Origin: Flavobacterium panacagri
GTDB lineage: Bacteria > Bacteroidota > Bacteroidia > Flavobacteriales > Flavobacteriaceae
Direction: 5' to 3'
Length of the DNA stretch: 64,000 nucleotides
Assembly (NCBI RefSeq): GCF_030378165.1
Contig: NZ_CP119766.1
Location: 1,302,001-1,366,000, forward strand
The translations under genes and the position numbers were made by a program. The notes below the pieces were generated by a model. It did not search any database. It had not been told where the DNA came from and saw only the letters and a list, made by a program, of their open reading frames with translations. Numbering within the stretch: the first letter of the stretch is position 1; the number at the start of each line of letters is the position of its first letter. Positions 52,418-61,917 of this stretch are shown one piece after another.

Positions 52418-52741
52418 TTAAAGCATTCCTAATTCTAATTTTGCTTCTTCGCTCATTAAATCTTTGCTCCAAGGCGGATCGAAAGTAATTTCAACGTCAA
52501 CATCTTTGATGTTTTCGATTGTTTTTACTTTCTCTTCTACTTCTCTTGGTAAGCTTTCTGCAACTGGGCAGTTTGGCGAAGTTAAAGTCATAAGAATTTT
52601 TACTTCGTAATCTGTATTTACCATTACGTCGTAAATTAATCCTAATTCATAAATATCTACAGGAATCTCAGGATCGTAAATACCTTTTAAAATTCTTACG
52701 ATTGATTCTCCTAATTCGTTTGTGTCTATTTCTTGTTCCAT
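52418..52741 (-). CDS. sufT: DUF59/MIP18-type SUF Fe-S assembly protein
   Basis: This 107-residue protein belongs to the group annotated as SUF system Fe-S cluster assembly protein (DUF59, PaaD-like). The signatures are GIYDPEIPVDIYELGLIYDV, MTLTSPNCPVAESLP with the conserved cysteine, and EITFDPPWSKDLMSEEAK. It aids maturation of Fe-S proteins. It sits between sufE and the DUF2480 gene on the same strand. Confidence 0.9.
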   Translation of the reverse strand: MEQEIDTNELGESIVRILKGIYDPEIPVDIYELGLIYDVMVNTDYEVKILMTLTSPNCPVAESLPREVEEKVKTIENIKDVDVEITFDPPWSKDLMSEEAKLELGML

Positions 52742-52758
52742 TTTTATTTTTTGTTTTT

Positions 52759-52863
52759 ACCATTAAGATATTAAGAAAATGAAGTTTTGCAGTACGCTTA
52801 ATTCTCTTCTAGCTACCAAGAAAATTAAGCTTATCACTTTATGAACCTTAATGTCTTAATGGT
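52759..52863. repeat. Inverted repeat between the DUF59 gene and sufE
   Basis: Seventeen-bp arms (ACCATTAAGATATTAAG and its near complement, one G-T pair) flank about 71 bp. It is a MITE-sized non-coding element within the suf locus. Confidence 0.7.
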
Positions 52864-52873
52864 TTAAAATTTT

Positions 52874-53299
52874 TTAATTTTTGTTTTTTGCATCAAATGC
52901 CAAAGCGTACATTTTGATGTTTTTTATCATCGATACCAAACCGTTGGCACGCGTTGCTGATAAATGTTCTTTTAATCCAATTTCGTCTATAAAATCAGTA
53001 TCCGCTTCTAAGATATCTTTTGCTTTTTGATTCGAGAACGCACGAATTAAAATCGCAATTATTCCTTTTGTCAAAATAGCATCACTGTCGGCTGTAAAAA
53101 CGATTTTGTCATCATTTTGTTCGCCTTGCAGCCAAACTTTTGACTGACAACCTTTGATTAAATTGTCGTCTGTTTTATATTCTTCTTTAATTAACGGAAG
53201 ACTTTTTCCTAGTTCAATAATGTATTCATAACGCTGCATCCAGTCGTCGAACATCGAAAATTCGTCTATTATTTCGTCTTGTATTTCTTTTATCGTCAT
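52874..53299 (-). CDS. sufE: SufE family sulfur acceptor
   Basis: This 141-residue protein accepts persulfide sulfur from the cysteine desulfurase. The acceptor is Cys51 in NLIKGCQSKVWL. The fold-defining N-terminal helix (FDDWMQRYEYIIELGKSLP in part) is present. It starts 2 bp from the stop of the small lipoprotein gene and is in the same transcript as sufS. Confidence 0.93.
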   Translation of the reverse strand: MTIKEIQDEIIDEFSMFDDWMQRYEYIIELGKSLPLIKEEYKTDDNLIKGCQSKVWLQGEQNDDKIVFTADSDAILTKGIIAILIRAFSNQKAKDILEADTDFIDEIGLKEHLSATRANGLVSMIKNIKMYALAFDAKNKN

Positions 53300-53301
53300 A
53301 A

Positions 53302-53727
53302 TTATTCTTTAGCAAAATCAACTAATAAATTTACTAGTTTTTCGATTTCTTTTGGAGGAAAACCATTGTCGAAACCTGGAGTTTCATAGGTTTTTCCGTC
53401 TTTAGTTATTTTTAAATTTCCTATTGCGGCACCATCATAAGTTCGTTTATCTGTGGGTGCTTTTAATGCTGAAAGATTGTCTAAATTCACTTTAGAATAT
53501 GCAGCAACAATCTCATTCCATTTTGCATCATCAATATTGATTTTTTCAGGCTCAGCATTACGTTGCTTAGTAACCAAAACAGTTTTGTTTTGCGCAACTA
53601 TAGTTTTGTAATAACCTCTTGAGTGTGCTGAATATTCGATTTGAGTTGAAGCCATATCTGTTTTTTTCTGACTGCAGCATCCAGTTGCAATACAAAGAGT
53701 TAAAAGCAATAAAGACAATATTCTCAT
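53302..53727 (-). CDS. Small lipoprotein inside the suf operon
   Basis: I do not recognise a named family. The protein has 141 residues and a signal peptide MRILSLLLLTLCIATGC with a lipobox cysteine near 17-18 (GCCSQ). The body contains DAKWNEIVAAYSKVNLDNL and RTYDGAAIGNLKITKDGKTYE, which look like a small beta-alpha fold common in flavobacterial lipoproteins. It lies 10 bp after sufS and 2 bp before sufE, so it is co-expressed. An Fe-S role for an exported protein is not obvious. Confidence 0.8.
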   Translation of the reverse strand: MRILSLLLLTLCIATGCCSQKKTDMASTQIEYSAHSRGYYKTIVAQNKTVLVTKQRNAEPEKINIDDAKWNEIVAAYSKVNLDNLSALKAPTDKRTYDGAAIGNLKITKDGKTYETPGFDNGFPPKEIEKLVNLLVDFAKE

Positions 53728-53737
53728 AAGATATTTT

Positions 53738-54952
53738 TTAGCTTAGCATTGTTTGCGCTTTCTTAACTGCATCCACCATGGCATCAATTTCTTCTTTTGT
53801 ATTGTAAAAAGAAAAAGAAGCACGGATCGTTCCCGGAATGCAGAAGAAATTCATAATCGGTTGTGCACAATGATGTCCAGTTCTAACTGCAATTCCTAAT
53901 TTGTCGATAATAGAACCAATATCATAAGGATGTATTCCATCAATATTAAACGAAACTACAGACGCTTTATTTTTTCCAGTTCCGTAGATTTTTAAACCTT
54001 CAATTTCAGATAGACGTTTTGTAGCGTGTTCTAAAAGTTCGTGTTCGTATGCTTGAATATTGTCAAAACCAATACTGTTTAAATAATCAATCGCAGTTCC
54101 TAAAACAATTCCGCCCGCAATGTTTGGCGTTCCAGCTTCAAATTTATGTGGAAGATCTGCATAAGTTGTTTTTTCGAAAGTAACTTCTTTGATCATTTCG
54201 CCTCCGCCTTGATAAGGAGGGAGTTTGTTCAGCCATTCTTCTTTTCCGTAAAGAATTCCAGTTCCTGTTGGCCCACACATTTTATGTCCTGAAAAAGCAT
54301 AAAAATCGCAGTCTAATTCTTGAACGTCTGGTTTTAAATGCGGAACCGCCTGAGCACCATCAATTAAAACTGCAGCGCCAACAGCATGGGCTTTATCAAT
54401 AATATATTTTATCGGATTAATGATTCCGAGTGCATTTGAAATATGATTTACCGTAACGACTTTTGTTTTTTCCGAAAGGAAAGCATCAAATTCTTCTAAA
54501 ATCAATTCTCCATTATCATTGATTGGAATTACTTTTAAAGTTGCTCCAGTTTTTTCGCATAACATTTGCCAAGGCACAATATTAGAATGGTGTTCCAATG
54601 AAGAAACAATCACTTCGTCGCCTGGTTTTAAAATTGAAGCAAAACCGTTTGAAACTAAGTTAATTCCGTGTGTTGTCCCTGAAGTAAAAAGTACTTCATG
54701 AGAAAATCGGGCATTAATATGCTCTTGTACTTTTCCGCGTGAAATTTCATAAGCATCAGTTGCTAACTGGCTTAAGGTGTGAACACCACGATGGATGTTG
54801 GCATTAATTTCCTGATAATATTTTACTTCCGCATCGATCACAACTTGCGGTTTTTGCGAAGTAGCTCCGTTATCGAAATATACTAATGGCCTTCCGTTTA
54901 CAGTTTGTGAAAGTATCGGGAAATCAGCTCTTATTTTTTGAATATCTAGCAT
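53738..54952 (-). CDS. sufS: Cysteine desulfurase SufS
   Basis: This PLP enzyme of 404 residues takes sulfur from cysteine for Fe-S cluster building. PLP is bound by Lys224 (FYAFSGHKMCGPTG). The active-site cysteine is Cys362 in AVRTGHHCAQP, the group II short-loop type that needs SufE. Other signatures are YFDNGATSQKP and SSLEHHSNIVPWQ. It starts a transcript separate from sufBCD because a gene on the other strand intervenes. A TACTTTTG box at 54978-54985 on the minus strand may be its promoter. Confidence 0.96.
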   Translation of the reverse strand: MLDIQKIRADFPILSQTVNGRPLVYFDNGATSQKPQVVIDAEVKYYQEINANIHRGVHTLSQLATDAYEISRGKVQEHINARFSHEVLFTSGTTHGINLVSNGFASILKPGDEVIVSSLEHHSNIVPWQMLCEKTGATLKVIPINDNGELILEEFDAFLSEKTKVVTVNHISNALGIINPIKYIIDKAHAVGAAVLIDGAQAVPHLKPDVQELDCDFYAFSGHKMCGPTGTGILYGKEEWLNKLPPYQGGGEMIKEVTFEKTTYADLPHKFEAGTPNIAGGIVLGTAIDYLNSIGFDNIQAYEHELLEHATKRLSEIEGLKIYGTGKNKASVVSFNIDGIHPYDIGSIIDKLGIAVRTGHHCAQPIMNFFCIPGTIRASFSFYNTKEEIDAMVDAVKKAQTMLS

Positions 54953-55171
54953 GTCTTATTTAGAAAAAATCTATCTACAAAAGTACTAAAACTAAATTTG
55001 TTTATACAGGAATTCTATAATTTCCTTTTATGATACCATTGTCACAATGCTTAAATGCTGATTTGGTAAAAATCGATTCTATTTTCTGAATTATCTCAAA
55101 AAGATTTGTGATTTGAGTTCTAATATCATGAACATAAATTATTTATATTGCAATAAAAATACTAACATATC

Positions 55172-56521
55172 ATGAAAAAATTTCTCAAAGTACTTTTGCT
55201 TGTAGTGGTTCTTGCTCTTTTGTATTTCGGATTTACGACTTATCCAAAGCTTGATTTAATTTCTGGTTTTTCGGCCAAAAGTGTTGCGTCTGGTCATTTT
55301 ATTGATAATCGTCCGTTGGATTTAATTCAGAAAACCGACAATGATATCGATATGATTGATTTGGCTAAAAACTCCATTGATGATGCTGGAAAATTTGCTG
55401 TTTCTTCTGTTTACGGATTAAAAGAAAGGAAAGCGATTTACAGAGAGGGTTTAGGTGCTTTATTGATTAATGATGATTATAATGTTTCGAAACCGTATTT
55501 GCTTCCAAAGAGAACAAAATTGGTTAATAATCTCCCTTTTCCATATGGAAATAACGAACCGAAAGATACCGCTTTCGCGAATGTGGATTACGCAAAATTG
55601 AAAAAAGCGATTGATGATTCTTTTGATAAAGATGGCGGAAAAGCAAAACGCACACGCGCCGTTGTGGTTTTATATAAAGACAAATTAATTGGCGAAAAAT
55701 ACGATACAGGTTTTAATAAAGACAGTAAAATTTTAGGCTGGTCGATGACAAAAAGCATTACAAGTTCGGCTTTTGGAGTTTTGGCAAAACAAGGAAAAAT
55801 TGATATTTATAAACCTACTCCAGTTGTAGAATGGAAAAATGATGAGCGTAAAAATATTACGCTTAATGATTTACTTCATATGAATTCAGGTTTAGAATGG
55901 GAAGAAAATTACAGCACGATCTGTGATGCTACAAAAATGCTGTTCCAGGCAGAAGATATGGGAAAAGTGCAATTGGATAAACCAGCACAATTCAAACCTA
56001 ATACACATTGGAATTATTCTTCAGGAACAACTAATTTATTGTCTTTAATTTTAAGAAGACAATTCAAGACACAGCAAGAGTATCTTGATTTTTGGTACAG
56101 CGCTGTAATCGATAAAATTGGAATGAATTCGATGATTGTCGAACAAGATATGTCTGGAACTTTTGTAGGTTCATCTTACGGATGGGCAACGCCACGTGAC
56201 TGGTCTAAATTTGGATTATTATACCTTCATAAAGGAAATTGGAACGGCGAACAAATTCTAGACGAAAGCTGGGTAAAATACACTGCAACTCCAACCAATA
56301 CTTCTGAAGGAAAATATGGTGCTCAATTTTGGTTAAATGCCGGAGGAAAATTCCCAGATGTTCCACGTGATATGTTTTATTGTAGTGGATATCAAGGTCA
56401 AATGGTAGCGATTATTCCGTCTTTGGATATGGTTATTGTGAGAATGGGAGTGAGGGAAGGTGATAAAAATTTTGATTTTAATGGATTTTTGAAGGAGATA
56501 ATTTCTTCTGTGAAAAAATAA
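55172..56521 (+). CDS. Serine hydrolase, class C beta-lactamase-like fold
   Basis: This exported or membrane-anchored hydrolase of 449 residues resembles 6-aminohexanoate-oligomer hydrolases and esterases. An N-terminal hydrophobic segment, FLKVLLLVVVLALLYFGF, anchors or exports it. The nucleophile motif is S191-M-T-K194. The second motif is Y282-S-S in WNYSSGT, and the third region is near GYQGQMVAI. It is the only plus-strand gene inside the suf locus and separates sufD from sufS. The substrate is unknown. Confidence 0.85.
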   Translation: MKKFLKVLLLVVVLALLYFGFTTYPKLDLISGFSAKSVASGHFIDNRPLDLIQKTDNDIDMIDLAKNSIDDAGKFAVSSVYGLKERKAIYREGLGALLINDDYNVSKPYLLPKRTKLVNNLPFPYGNNEPKDTAFANVDYAKLKKAIDDSFDKDGGKAKRTRAVVVLYKDKLIGEKYDTGFNKDSKILGWSMTKSITSSAFGVLAKQGKIDIYKPTPVVEWKNDERKNITLNDLLHMNSGLEWEENYSTICDATKMLFQAEDMGKVQLDKPAQFKPNTHWNYSSGTTNLLSLILRRQFKTQQEYLDFWYSAVIDKIGMNSMIVEQDMSGTFVGSSYGWATPRDWSKFGLLYLHKGNWNGEQILDESWVKYTATPTNTSEGKYGAQFWLNAGGKFPDVPRDMFYCSGYQGQMVAIIPSLDMVIVRMGVREGDKNFDFNGFLKEIISSVKK

Positions 56522-56523
56522 AA

Positions 56524-56622
56524 TTTAACCGCAAAGACGCCAAGTAAAAAGCGCAAAGTTCGCAAAGCTTAATAAAAAACTTTGCGAACCTTGCGTAAAC
56601 CTTAGCGCTCTTTGCGGTTAAA
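56524..56622. repeat. Large imperfect inverted repeat of the CCGCAAAG family
   Basis: Two arms of about 45 bp begin and end with TTTAACCGCAAAG and CTTTGCGGTTAAA and meet in an AT-rich centre. Single arms of the same family occur at 361-406, 34936-35030 and 35224-35253. It lies between the serine hydrolase gene and sufD, at the convergent end. Confidence 0.8.
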
Positions 56623-56626
56623 TCAT

Positions 56627-57943
56627 CTACAAATCAAATCCTAAATTCACGCCCAATTTCATGGCAATGATTTTAGTAATTCTTTGTTTTAATTCTGGTA
56701 TTTTGATGCTTTCGATAACGGCATTTGAGAATGCGTACATCAATAAAGCTTTAGCTTCTTTTTGAGGAATACCACGAGATTGCATGTAGAACATTGCTGT
56801 TTCATCCAATTGTCCAACTGTACAACCGTGAGAACATTTTACATCATCAGCAAAAATCTCTAATTGCGGTTTTGCGTTGATCGTTGCTTTGTCGCTCAAT
56901 AAAATATTATTGCTTTTTTGGAAAGCATTTGTTTTTTGAGCTTCTTTTTCTACCAAAACTTTTCCATTGAAAACTCCTGTCGAACGATCAGAAAAAATTC
57001 CTTTGTAATCTTGGAAACTTTCACAGTTTGGCTGCGCGTGGTTTACCAAAGTATAATGGTCAACGTGTTGTTTGTCGTTTAAGATCGAAATTCCGTTTAA
57101 TGTACTTGTCAATCTTTCTCCGAAATGGTAAAAGTTTAAGTTGTTACGAGTTAAATTTCCTCCAAATGAGAAAGTATGAACTGAAGCATGGCTTTCTTGT
57201 TGTTGAGAAACATAAGTATTATCAACTAAGTTTGCTTCGCTGTTGTCGTTTTGAATTTTGTAATAATCAACAATCGCGCGTTTTTGAGCAAAAATTTCTG
57301 TAACCGAATTGGTTAAAACCGGATTTTCGTTCAAACTTTGGTGACGTTCAATAATTTGAACATGTGAATTTTCACCTACAATAACCAAATTTCTTGGCTG
57401 CACCATTAAAGCTGCTTCATTTCCAGTTGAGAAATACATGATCTCAATTGGTTTGTCCGCTACTTTTTTCTTTGGAATATTTATAAAAGCACCTTCCATA
57501 GCAAAAGCAGTATTCAATGAAGTTAAACTATCATCTTTACTCGCAATTTGATTAAAGTACGTATCAATAACCATTTTATATTTTGGTTTGGTCAATGCCG
57601 ATGACATCAAGCAAACATCGATTCCATCATGCGTTGTAGAAGACAAATGCGAACTGAAAACCCCATCGATAAATACTAATTTGTAAGTATCAATTTCGTG
57701 TAAAAAGTATTTTTTTACCTGATTAAATTCGATTGCATTTTCCTGCTTTGGAAAAACCGTAAAGTCATTTTTTAAGATGGCATTTAGCGATGTATATTTC
57801 CAAGCTTCTTCTTTTTTGGTTGGGAAACCTTTATTTTCGAAGTTTTTTAAAGCATTTGTGCGTATGTCATGTAAATCTGAATGTACATCGACACGCTCTT
57901 CAAAAGCCATAAAAGACGATACTAATTTTTCTTTTAAATCCAT
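56627..57943 (-). CDS. sufD: Fe-S cluster assembly protein SufD
   Basis: This is a scaffold subunit of the SufBCD complex, with 438 residues and a right-handed beta-helix core. Recognisable parts are KEEAWKYTSLNAILK, the IFADDVKCSHGCTVGQLDETAMFYMQSRGI region (in parts: DDVKCSHGCTVGQLD) and MYAFSNAVIESI near the C-terminus. The conserved Cys-Ser-His is kept. A four-helix-bundle gene stands between it and sufC. Confidence 0.95.
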   Translation of the reverse strand: MDLKEKLVSSFMAFEERVDVHSDLHDIRTNALKNFENKGFPTKKEEAWKYTSLNAILKNDFTVFPKQENAIEFNQVKKYFLHEIDTYKLVFIDGVFSSHLSSTTHDGIDVCLMSSALTKPKYKMVIDTYFNQIASKDDSLTSLNTAFAMEGAFINIPKKKVADKPIEIMYFSTGNEAALMVQPRNLVIVGENSHVQIIERHQSLNENPVLTNSVTEIFAQKRAIVDYYKIQNDNSEANLVDNTYVSQQQESHASVHTFSFGGNLTRNNLNFYHFGERLTSTLNGISILNDKQHVDHYTLVNHAQPNCESFQDYKGIFSDRSTGVFNGKVLVEKEAQKTNAFQKSNNILLSDKATINAKPQLEIFADDVKCSHGCTVGQLDETAMFYMQSRGIPQKEAKALLMYAFSNAVIESIKIPELKQRITKIIAMKLGVNLGFDL

Positions 57944-57964
57944 TGTTCTTTTGTTTCCTTCGGT

Positions 57965-58460
57965 GTTTCAGGTTTCAAGTTTCATGTTGCCTATTGAAAC
58001 TTATTCCCCTTGAACTCTTTTTTATTTAGGTAAGTGATAAAGTTTTTTATTTTACCACTTAAATTTTCATAATCTTTTTTTAAAGCTTCGAATTTTTCTT
58101 CTGAAATATATTCAAAATCAAAAACACGATATAATTGAGATCTTGTTTCTCCGGCTGAACCTTTGGCAATTGATAAAAATTGTCGAAACTCTAAATTTCC
58201 ATCTCTTTCAAAACCTTCTGCAATGTTGTCCATTACAGAACCCGAAGAATCTTTTATTTGATTTTTAAATCTGAGATCTGATTTTAACTCTGTCTGAACT
58301 GCAATAAGATGAATTTCTTTTGCTAATCGTCGAGCTTCTTTCCAAATTTCTAAATCCTCAAATCGAGTTATTGTCGCCATAATTTCTATTTTAATTATTT
58401 TAAGTTTAAACTTACAAAATGTAGTTTAACTTGAAACTAAAAAAACATGAAACCTGAAAC
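57965..58460. mobile_element. Repeat-flanked cassette carrying a four-helix-bundle gene
   Basis: GTTTCAGGTTTCA stands at 57965-57977, followed by AGTTTCATGTT. The inverted counterpart, ACATGAAACCTGAAAC, lies at 58445-58460, with an extra AACTTGAAAC at 58428-58437. The inverted ends enclose the four-helix-bundle gene and little else. The cassette sits between sufC and sufD, which are normally adjacent. Confidence 0.55.
57991..58380 (-). CDS. Four-helix-bundle protein, 23S rRNA intervening-sequence type
   Basis: The 129-residue protein belongs to the S23/four-helix-bundle family first known from intervening sequences in 23S rRNA genes. Signatures are [40 protein letters not shown] in part, and [20 protein letters not shown]. 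No catalytic motif is present. It is a frequent insertion in flavobacterial genomes. Here it is bracketed by inverted repeats and splits sufC from sufD. Confidence 0.88.
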   Translation of the reverse strand: MATITRFEDLEIWKEARRLAKEIHLIAVQTELKSDLRFKNQIKDSSGSVMDNIAEGFERDGNLEFRQFLSIAKGSAGETRSQLYRVFDFEYISEEKFEALKKDYENLSGKIKNFITYLNKKEFKGNKFQ

Positions 58461-58465
58461 AAATT

Positions 58466-59212
58466 TTAATTTTCTGCTTTGATCCAGTCGTATCCTTTTT
58501 CTTCTAATTCGTAAGCCAATTCTTTTCCGCCAGATTTTACGATTCTTCCGTTGTAAAGAACGTGAACGAAATCAGGAACGATATAATCTAACAAACGTTG
58601 GTAGTGTGTGATCACGATGATAGCGTTTTTGTCGCTTTTTAATTTGTTTACACCATTTGCCACAATTCTTAAAGCGTCAATATCAAGACCAGAATCGGTT
58701 TCGTCAAGGATGGCTAATTTTGGCTCTAACATTGCCATTTGGAAAATTTCGTTTCTTTTTTTCTCTCCTCCAGAAAAACCTTCATTTAAAGAACGAGATA
58801 AAAATTTACGGTCAATTTCTAATAATTCCGATTTCTCACGAATTACTTTCAACATTTCGTTTGCCGGCATTTCTTCCTGACCGTTTGCTTTACGAGTTTC
58901 GTTGATGGCAGTTTTCATAAAGTTAGTAACACTAACTCCAGGAATTTCTACCGGATATTGAAAAGAAAGGAAAACTCCTTTGTGTGCTCTTTCTTCAGGA
59001 GCTAAATCAGCAAGATCTTCTCCGTCAAGAATTACTTCTCCATCTGTAACTTCATAGTTTTCATTTCCTGCAATAACAGCAGAAAGTGTACTTTTTCCAG
59101 AACCGTTTGGCCCCATTATCGCGTGAACTTCTCCAGCTTTAACTTCTATATTAATTCCCTTAAGGATTTCTTTATCACCAATCGCGGCGTGAAGGTTTTT
59201 TATTGATAACAT
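58466..59212 (-). CDS. sufC: Fe-S cluster assembly ATPase SufC
   Basis: This ABC-type ATPase of 248 residues drives the SufBCD scaffold. Walker A is GPNGSGKSTL (about 34-43), the signature is LNEGFSGGEKKRNE, Walker B is KLAILDETDSGLD and the switch histidine is in IVITHYQRLLDYI. The length is normal. It lies 11 bp downstream of the flavodoxin-like gene on the same strand. Confidence 0.97.
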   Translation of the reverse strand: MLSIKNLHAAIGDKEILKGINIEVKAGEVHAIMGPNGSGKSTLSAVIAGNENYEVTDGEVILDGEDLADLAPEERAHKGVFLSFQYPVEIPGVSVTNFMKTAINETRKANGQEEMPANEMLKVIREKSELLEIDRKFLSRSLNEGFSGGEKKRNEIFQMAMLEPKLAILDETDSGLDIDALRIVANGVNKLKSDKNAIIVITHYQRLLDYIVPDFVHVLYNGRIVKSGGKELAYELEEKGYDWIKAEN

Positions 59213-59223
59213 TGTTTTTTATT

Positions 59224-59718
59224 TTATATAAATGTCAATTCTATTTTTGTTGTTTGGTTTAGGGTGTTGGCATTAAAATGCGAATGTCCTAAATATTCCA
59301 TGCCTAAATAATCAGCAGTTTTTTGAAACGGAATATAGAAGCTATCTTCGATTTGATTATCGTGCGAATTTGTAATCACTCCGATTTCCTTTCCTCTTAG
59401 TTTTCTTCCGGTTTCTTTTTCAATTCGGATTAAATCTGAAATCCTGTCAAAAAAGACCTTCATAATTCCGCTCATATTATACCAATAAATGGGCGTTGCA
59501 AAAATTAAAGTGTCGTACTTTTCGATAATTCCTCTTATTAAAGGCAAAAAATCATCGTCTATATTTTTGCTTTCGTAATCATAATAGGAAATACTATAAT
59601 CACTTAAATTTACTACATCAATATGGTATTCTTTCGCAATTTCGTCTACAATTCTTGTTGTATTTCCGTTTTTTCTGGAAGAACCTAAAATGATGACTTT
59701 TTTATTTTCCATCTTCAA
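59224..59718 (-). CDS. Flavodoxin-like NAD(P)H-dependent FMN reductase
   Basis: This 164-residue flavodoxin-fold protein has the FMN phosphate loop GSSRKNGNTTRIVDEI and the family segment FATPIYWYNMSGIMKVFFDR. A second ATG two codons in (MENKK) is also possible. It is inserted between sufB and sufC with 1 bp and 11 bp gaps, so it is in the same transcript. It might supply electrons for Fe-S assembly, or it may be a passenger; the family includes azoreductase-like and quinone-reducing enzymes. Confidence 0.85.
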   Translation of the reverse strand: MKMENKKVIILGSSRKNGNTTRIVDEIAKEYHIDVVNLSDYSISYYDYESKNIDDDFLPLIRGIIEKYDTLIFATPIYWYNMSGIMKVFFDRISDLIRIEKETGRKLRGKEIGVITNSHDNQIEDSFYIPFQKTADYLGMEYLGHSHFNANTLNQTTKIELTFI

Positions 59719-59719
59719 A

Positions 59720-61168
59720 TTATCCTACAGAACCTTCTAAAGAAATCTCTAATAATTTTTGCGCTTCAACAGCAAATTCCATTGGAAGTTTATTCAATAC
59801 ATCTTTACTGAAACCGTTTACAATTAAGGCAATCGCTTTTTCAGTTGGGATACCTCTTTGGTTGCAATAAAAAACCTGGTCTTCTCCAATTTTACTTGTC
59901 GTTGCTTCGTGCTCTATTTTTGCAGATGGATTTTTACTTTCGATATAAGGGAAAGTATGCGCTCCACAATTGTTACCCATTAACAATGAATCACATTGTG
60001 AAAAGTTTCTTGCGTTCTCCGCTCTTGGCGAAATCTGCACTAAACCACGATAACTGTTTTGTGATTTTCCAGCCGAAATACCTTTAGAAATAATAGTCGA
60101 TTTAGTATTTTTTCCTAAGTGGATCATTTTAGTTCCAGTATCCGCTTGTTGGAAATTATTGGTAACAGCAATTGAATAAAATTCGCCTACTGAATTGTCT
60201 CCTTTTAATACGCAAGAAGGATATTTCCAAGTTACAGCAGAGCCAGTTTCAACCTGTGTCCATGAAATTTTAGCGTTTGTTTCGCATAAACCTCTTTTGG
60301 TTACGAAGTTATAAACTCCACCTTTTCCTTCTTTGTTTCCTGGGAACCAGTTTTGAACGGTAGAATATTTAATTTCGGCATCATCCAAAGCAATTAATTC
60401 AACCACAGCAGCGTGTAATTGATTTTCATCACGGCTTGGAGCTGTACATCCTTCAAGATAAGAAACGTAGCTTCCTTCATCAGCAATAACCAAAGTTCTT
60501 TCGAATTGTCCAGTTCCTGCCTGATTGATTCTAAAGTAAGTTGAAAGTTCCATTGGGCAACGAACGCCTTTTGGAATATAACAGAAACTTCCATCAGAGA
60601 AAACCGCTGAGTTTAATGCTGCATAGAAGTTGTCTTTTTGAGGTACAACAGTTCCTAAATATTTTTTTACTAATTCAGGATGTTCTTTGATAGCTTCAGA
60701 AATTGGACAGAAAATAATTCCTTTTTCGGCCAAAGTTTTCTTGAAAGTTGTGGCTACAGAAACAGAATCGACAACAATATCCATTGCGACATTGTTCATC
60801 ATTTTTTGCTCATCAACAGAAATCCCTAATTTTTTGTACATCTCTAAAAGTTCTGGATCAACATCGTCCAAAGTTTTATTAGGATCTACTTGTTTTGGAG
60901 CTGAATAATAAGAAATGGCTTGAAAATCAGGTTTTTCGTAATGTACGTTTGCCCATTCTGGTTCAATCATTTCTTTCCAGGCACGGAAAGCCTCGATGCG
61001 CCATTCGGTCATCCATTCAGGTTCTTCTTTTTTAAGAGAAATAGCTCTTACAATCTCTTCGTTTAAGCCAATAGGGAAAGTTTCAGATTCTATATTGGTA
61101 TAAAATCCGTACTCATATTCTTTAGTTTCCAGTTCGATTTTTAAATCGTCTTCGGTGTATTTGCTCAT
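59720..61168 (-). CDS. sufB: Fe-S cluster assembly protein SufB
   Basis: This is the main scaffold subunit, with 482 residues. Typical parts are [36 protein letters not shown] in part, [20 protein letters not shown] in part, and [22 protein letters not shown] near the C-terminus (in parts: [14 protein letters not shown]). It is the second gene of the suf transcript after the A-type carrier. Confidence 0.97.
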   Translation of the reverse strand: MSKYTEDDLKIELETKEYEYGFYTNIESETFPIGLNEEIVRAISLKKEEPEWMTEWRIEAFRAWKEMIEPEWANVHYEKPDFQAISYYSAPKQVDPNKTLDDVDPELLEMYKKLGISVDEQKMMNNVAMDIVVDSVSVATTFKKTLAEKGIIFCPISEAIKEHPELVKKYLGTVVPQKDNFYAALNSAVFSDGSFCYIPKGVRCPMELSTYFRINQAGTGQFERTLVIADEGSYVSYLEGCTAPSRDENQLHAAVVELIALDDAEIKYSTVQNWFPGNKEGKGGVYNFVTKRGLCETNAKISWTQVETGSAVTWKYPSCVLKGDNSVGEFYSIAVTNNFQQADTGTKMIHLGKNTKSTIISKGISAGKSQNSYRGLVQISPRAENARNFSQCDSLLMGNNCGAHTFPYIESKNPSAKIEHEATTSKIGEDQVFYCNQRGIPTEKAIALIVNGFSKDVLNKLPMEFAVEAQKLLEISLEGSVG

Positions 61169-61253
61169 TATTTTTTTGTTGTCTAAAGTTTTGAAGTCTA
61201 AAATTCTGAAAGTTATAGGGCAGTCCTAAAACTTTACCACTTTCAGCTTTTGA

Positions 61254-61583
61254 CTAAAGAGAGAATGATTCTCCACATCCGCAAGTTCTGCTTGCATTTG
61301 GATTATTGAAAACAAATCCTTTTCCGTTTAATCCGCCAGAAAATTCTAAGATTGTTCCAGCTAAATAAAGGAATGATTTTTTTTCAACAGCTATTTGTAT
61401 ATCGTTATCTACGAATATTTTATCGTCTTCTCCTTTGGTTTTGTCAAATTTTAAATCGTAAGACAAACCAGAGCATCCACCGCTTTTTACGCCTACTCTT
61501 ACGTAGTCGCTTGCGGCGTCAAAACCATCATCGGTCATCAAGTCGATGATTTTCTTTTTGGCAGTATCAGAAACTTTTATCAT
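61254..61583 (-). CDS. sufA: A-type Fe-S carrier, SufA/IscA/HesB family
   Basis: This 109-residue protein carries nascent Fe-S clusters. The three ligand cysteines are Cys37 (SGGCSGLSY), Cys101 and Cys103 (RTCGCGESFSL). It is the first gene of the suf locus. On the minus strand a TATCTTTG box lies at 61683-61690, with no clear TTG. Family members are hard to tell apart by sequence (SufA, IscA, ErpA), so the symbol rests on context. Confidence 0.93.
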   Translation of the reverse strand: MIKVSDTAKKKIIDLMTDDGFDAASDYVRVGVKSGGCSGLSYDLKFDKTKGEDDKIFVDNDIQIAVEKKSFLYLAGTILEFSGGLNGKGFVFNNPNASRTCGCGESFSL

Positions 61584-61917
61584 TGTTCTTCGATGTTTAA
61601 TTTTTAATAAGCATTTTTACGCTGTAATGAATTTAGTACAGATTTAAAACGCTAATTTTCAATGTTAAATAGAAATTGTCTGCAAAGATACGACTTAAAA
61701 ACCTTTTTCCATAACGGTTCACATTATTATAACAAATGTTAAAATAGATATTACTTATTTTGATAAAATAGGTTCCTAAAATTGCTTCTAAAATTAGAAT
61801 TAAGCATTTTTTTTCTTTTAAGCTGCAAATATCGTTTGTAAATGTTAAAAAACAAGTATTTCTACTCATTACATCCAGTTTTTATTCAATACTTTTGCAG
61901 GAAATTGTGAAGTAATT
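61584..61917. other. Divergent intergenic region upstream of suf
   Basis: It holds the probable suf -7 box (TATCTTTG on the minus strand, 61683-61690) and a TACTTTTG box for the plus-strand gene at 61890-61897. No gene or iron-responsive operator was recognised. Confidence 0.5.
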
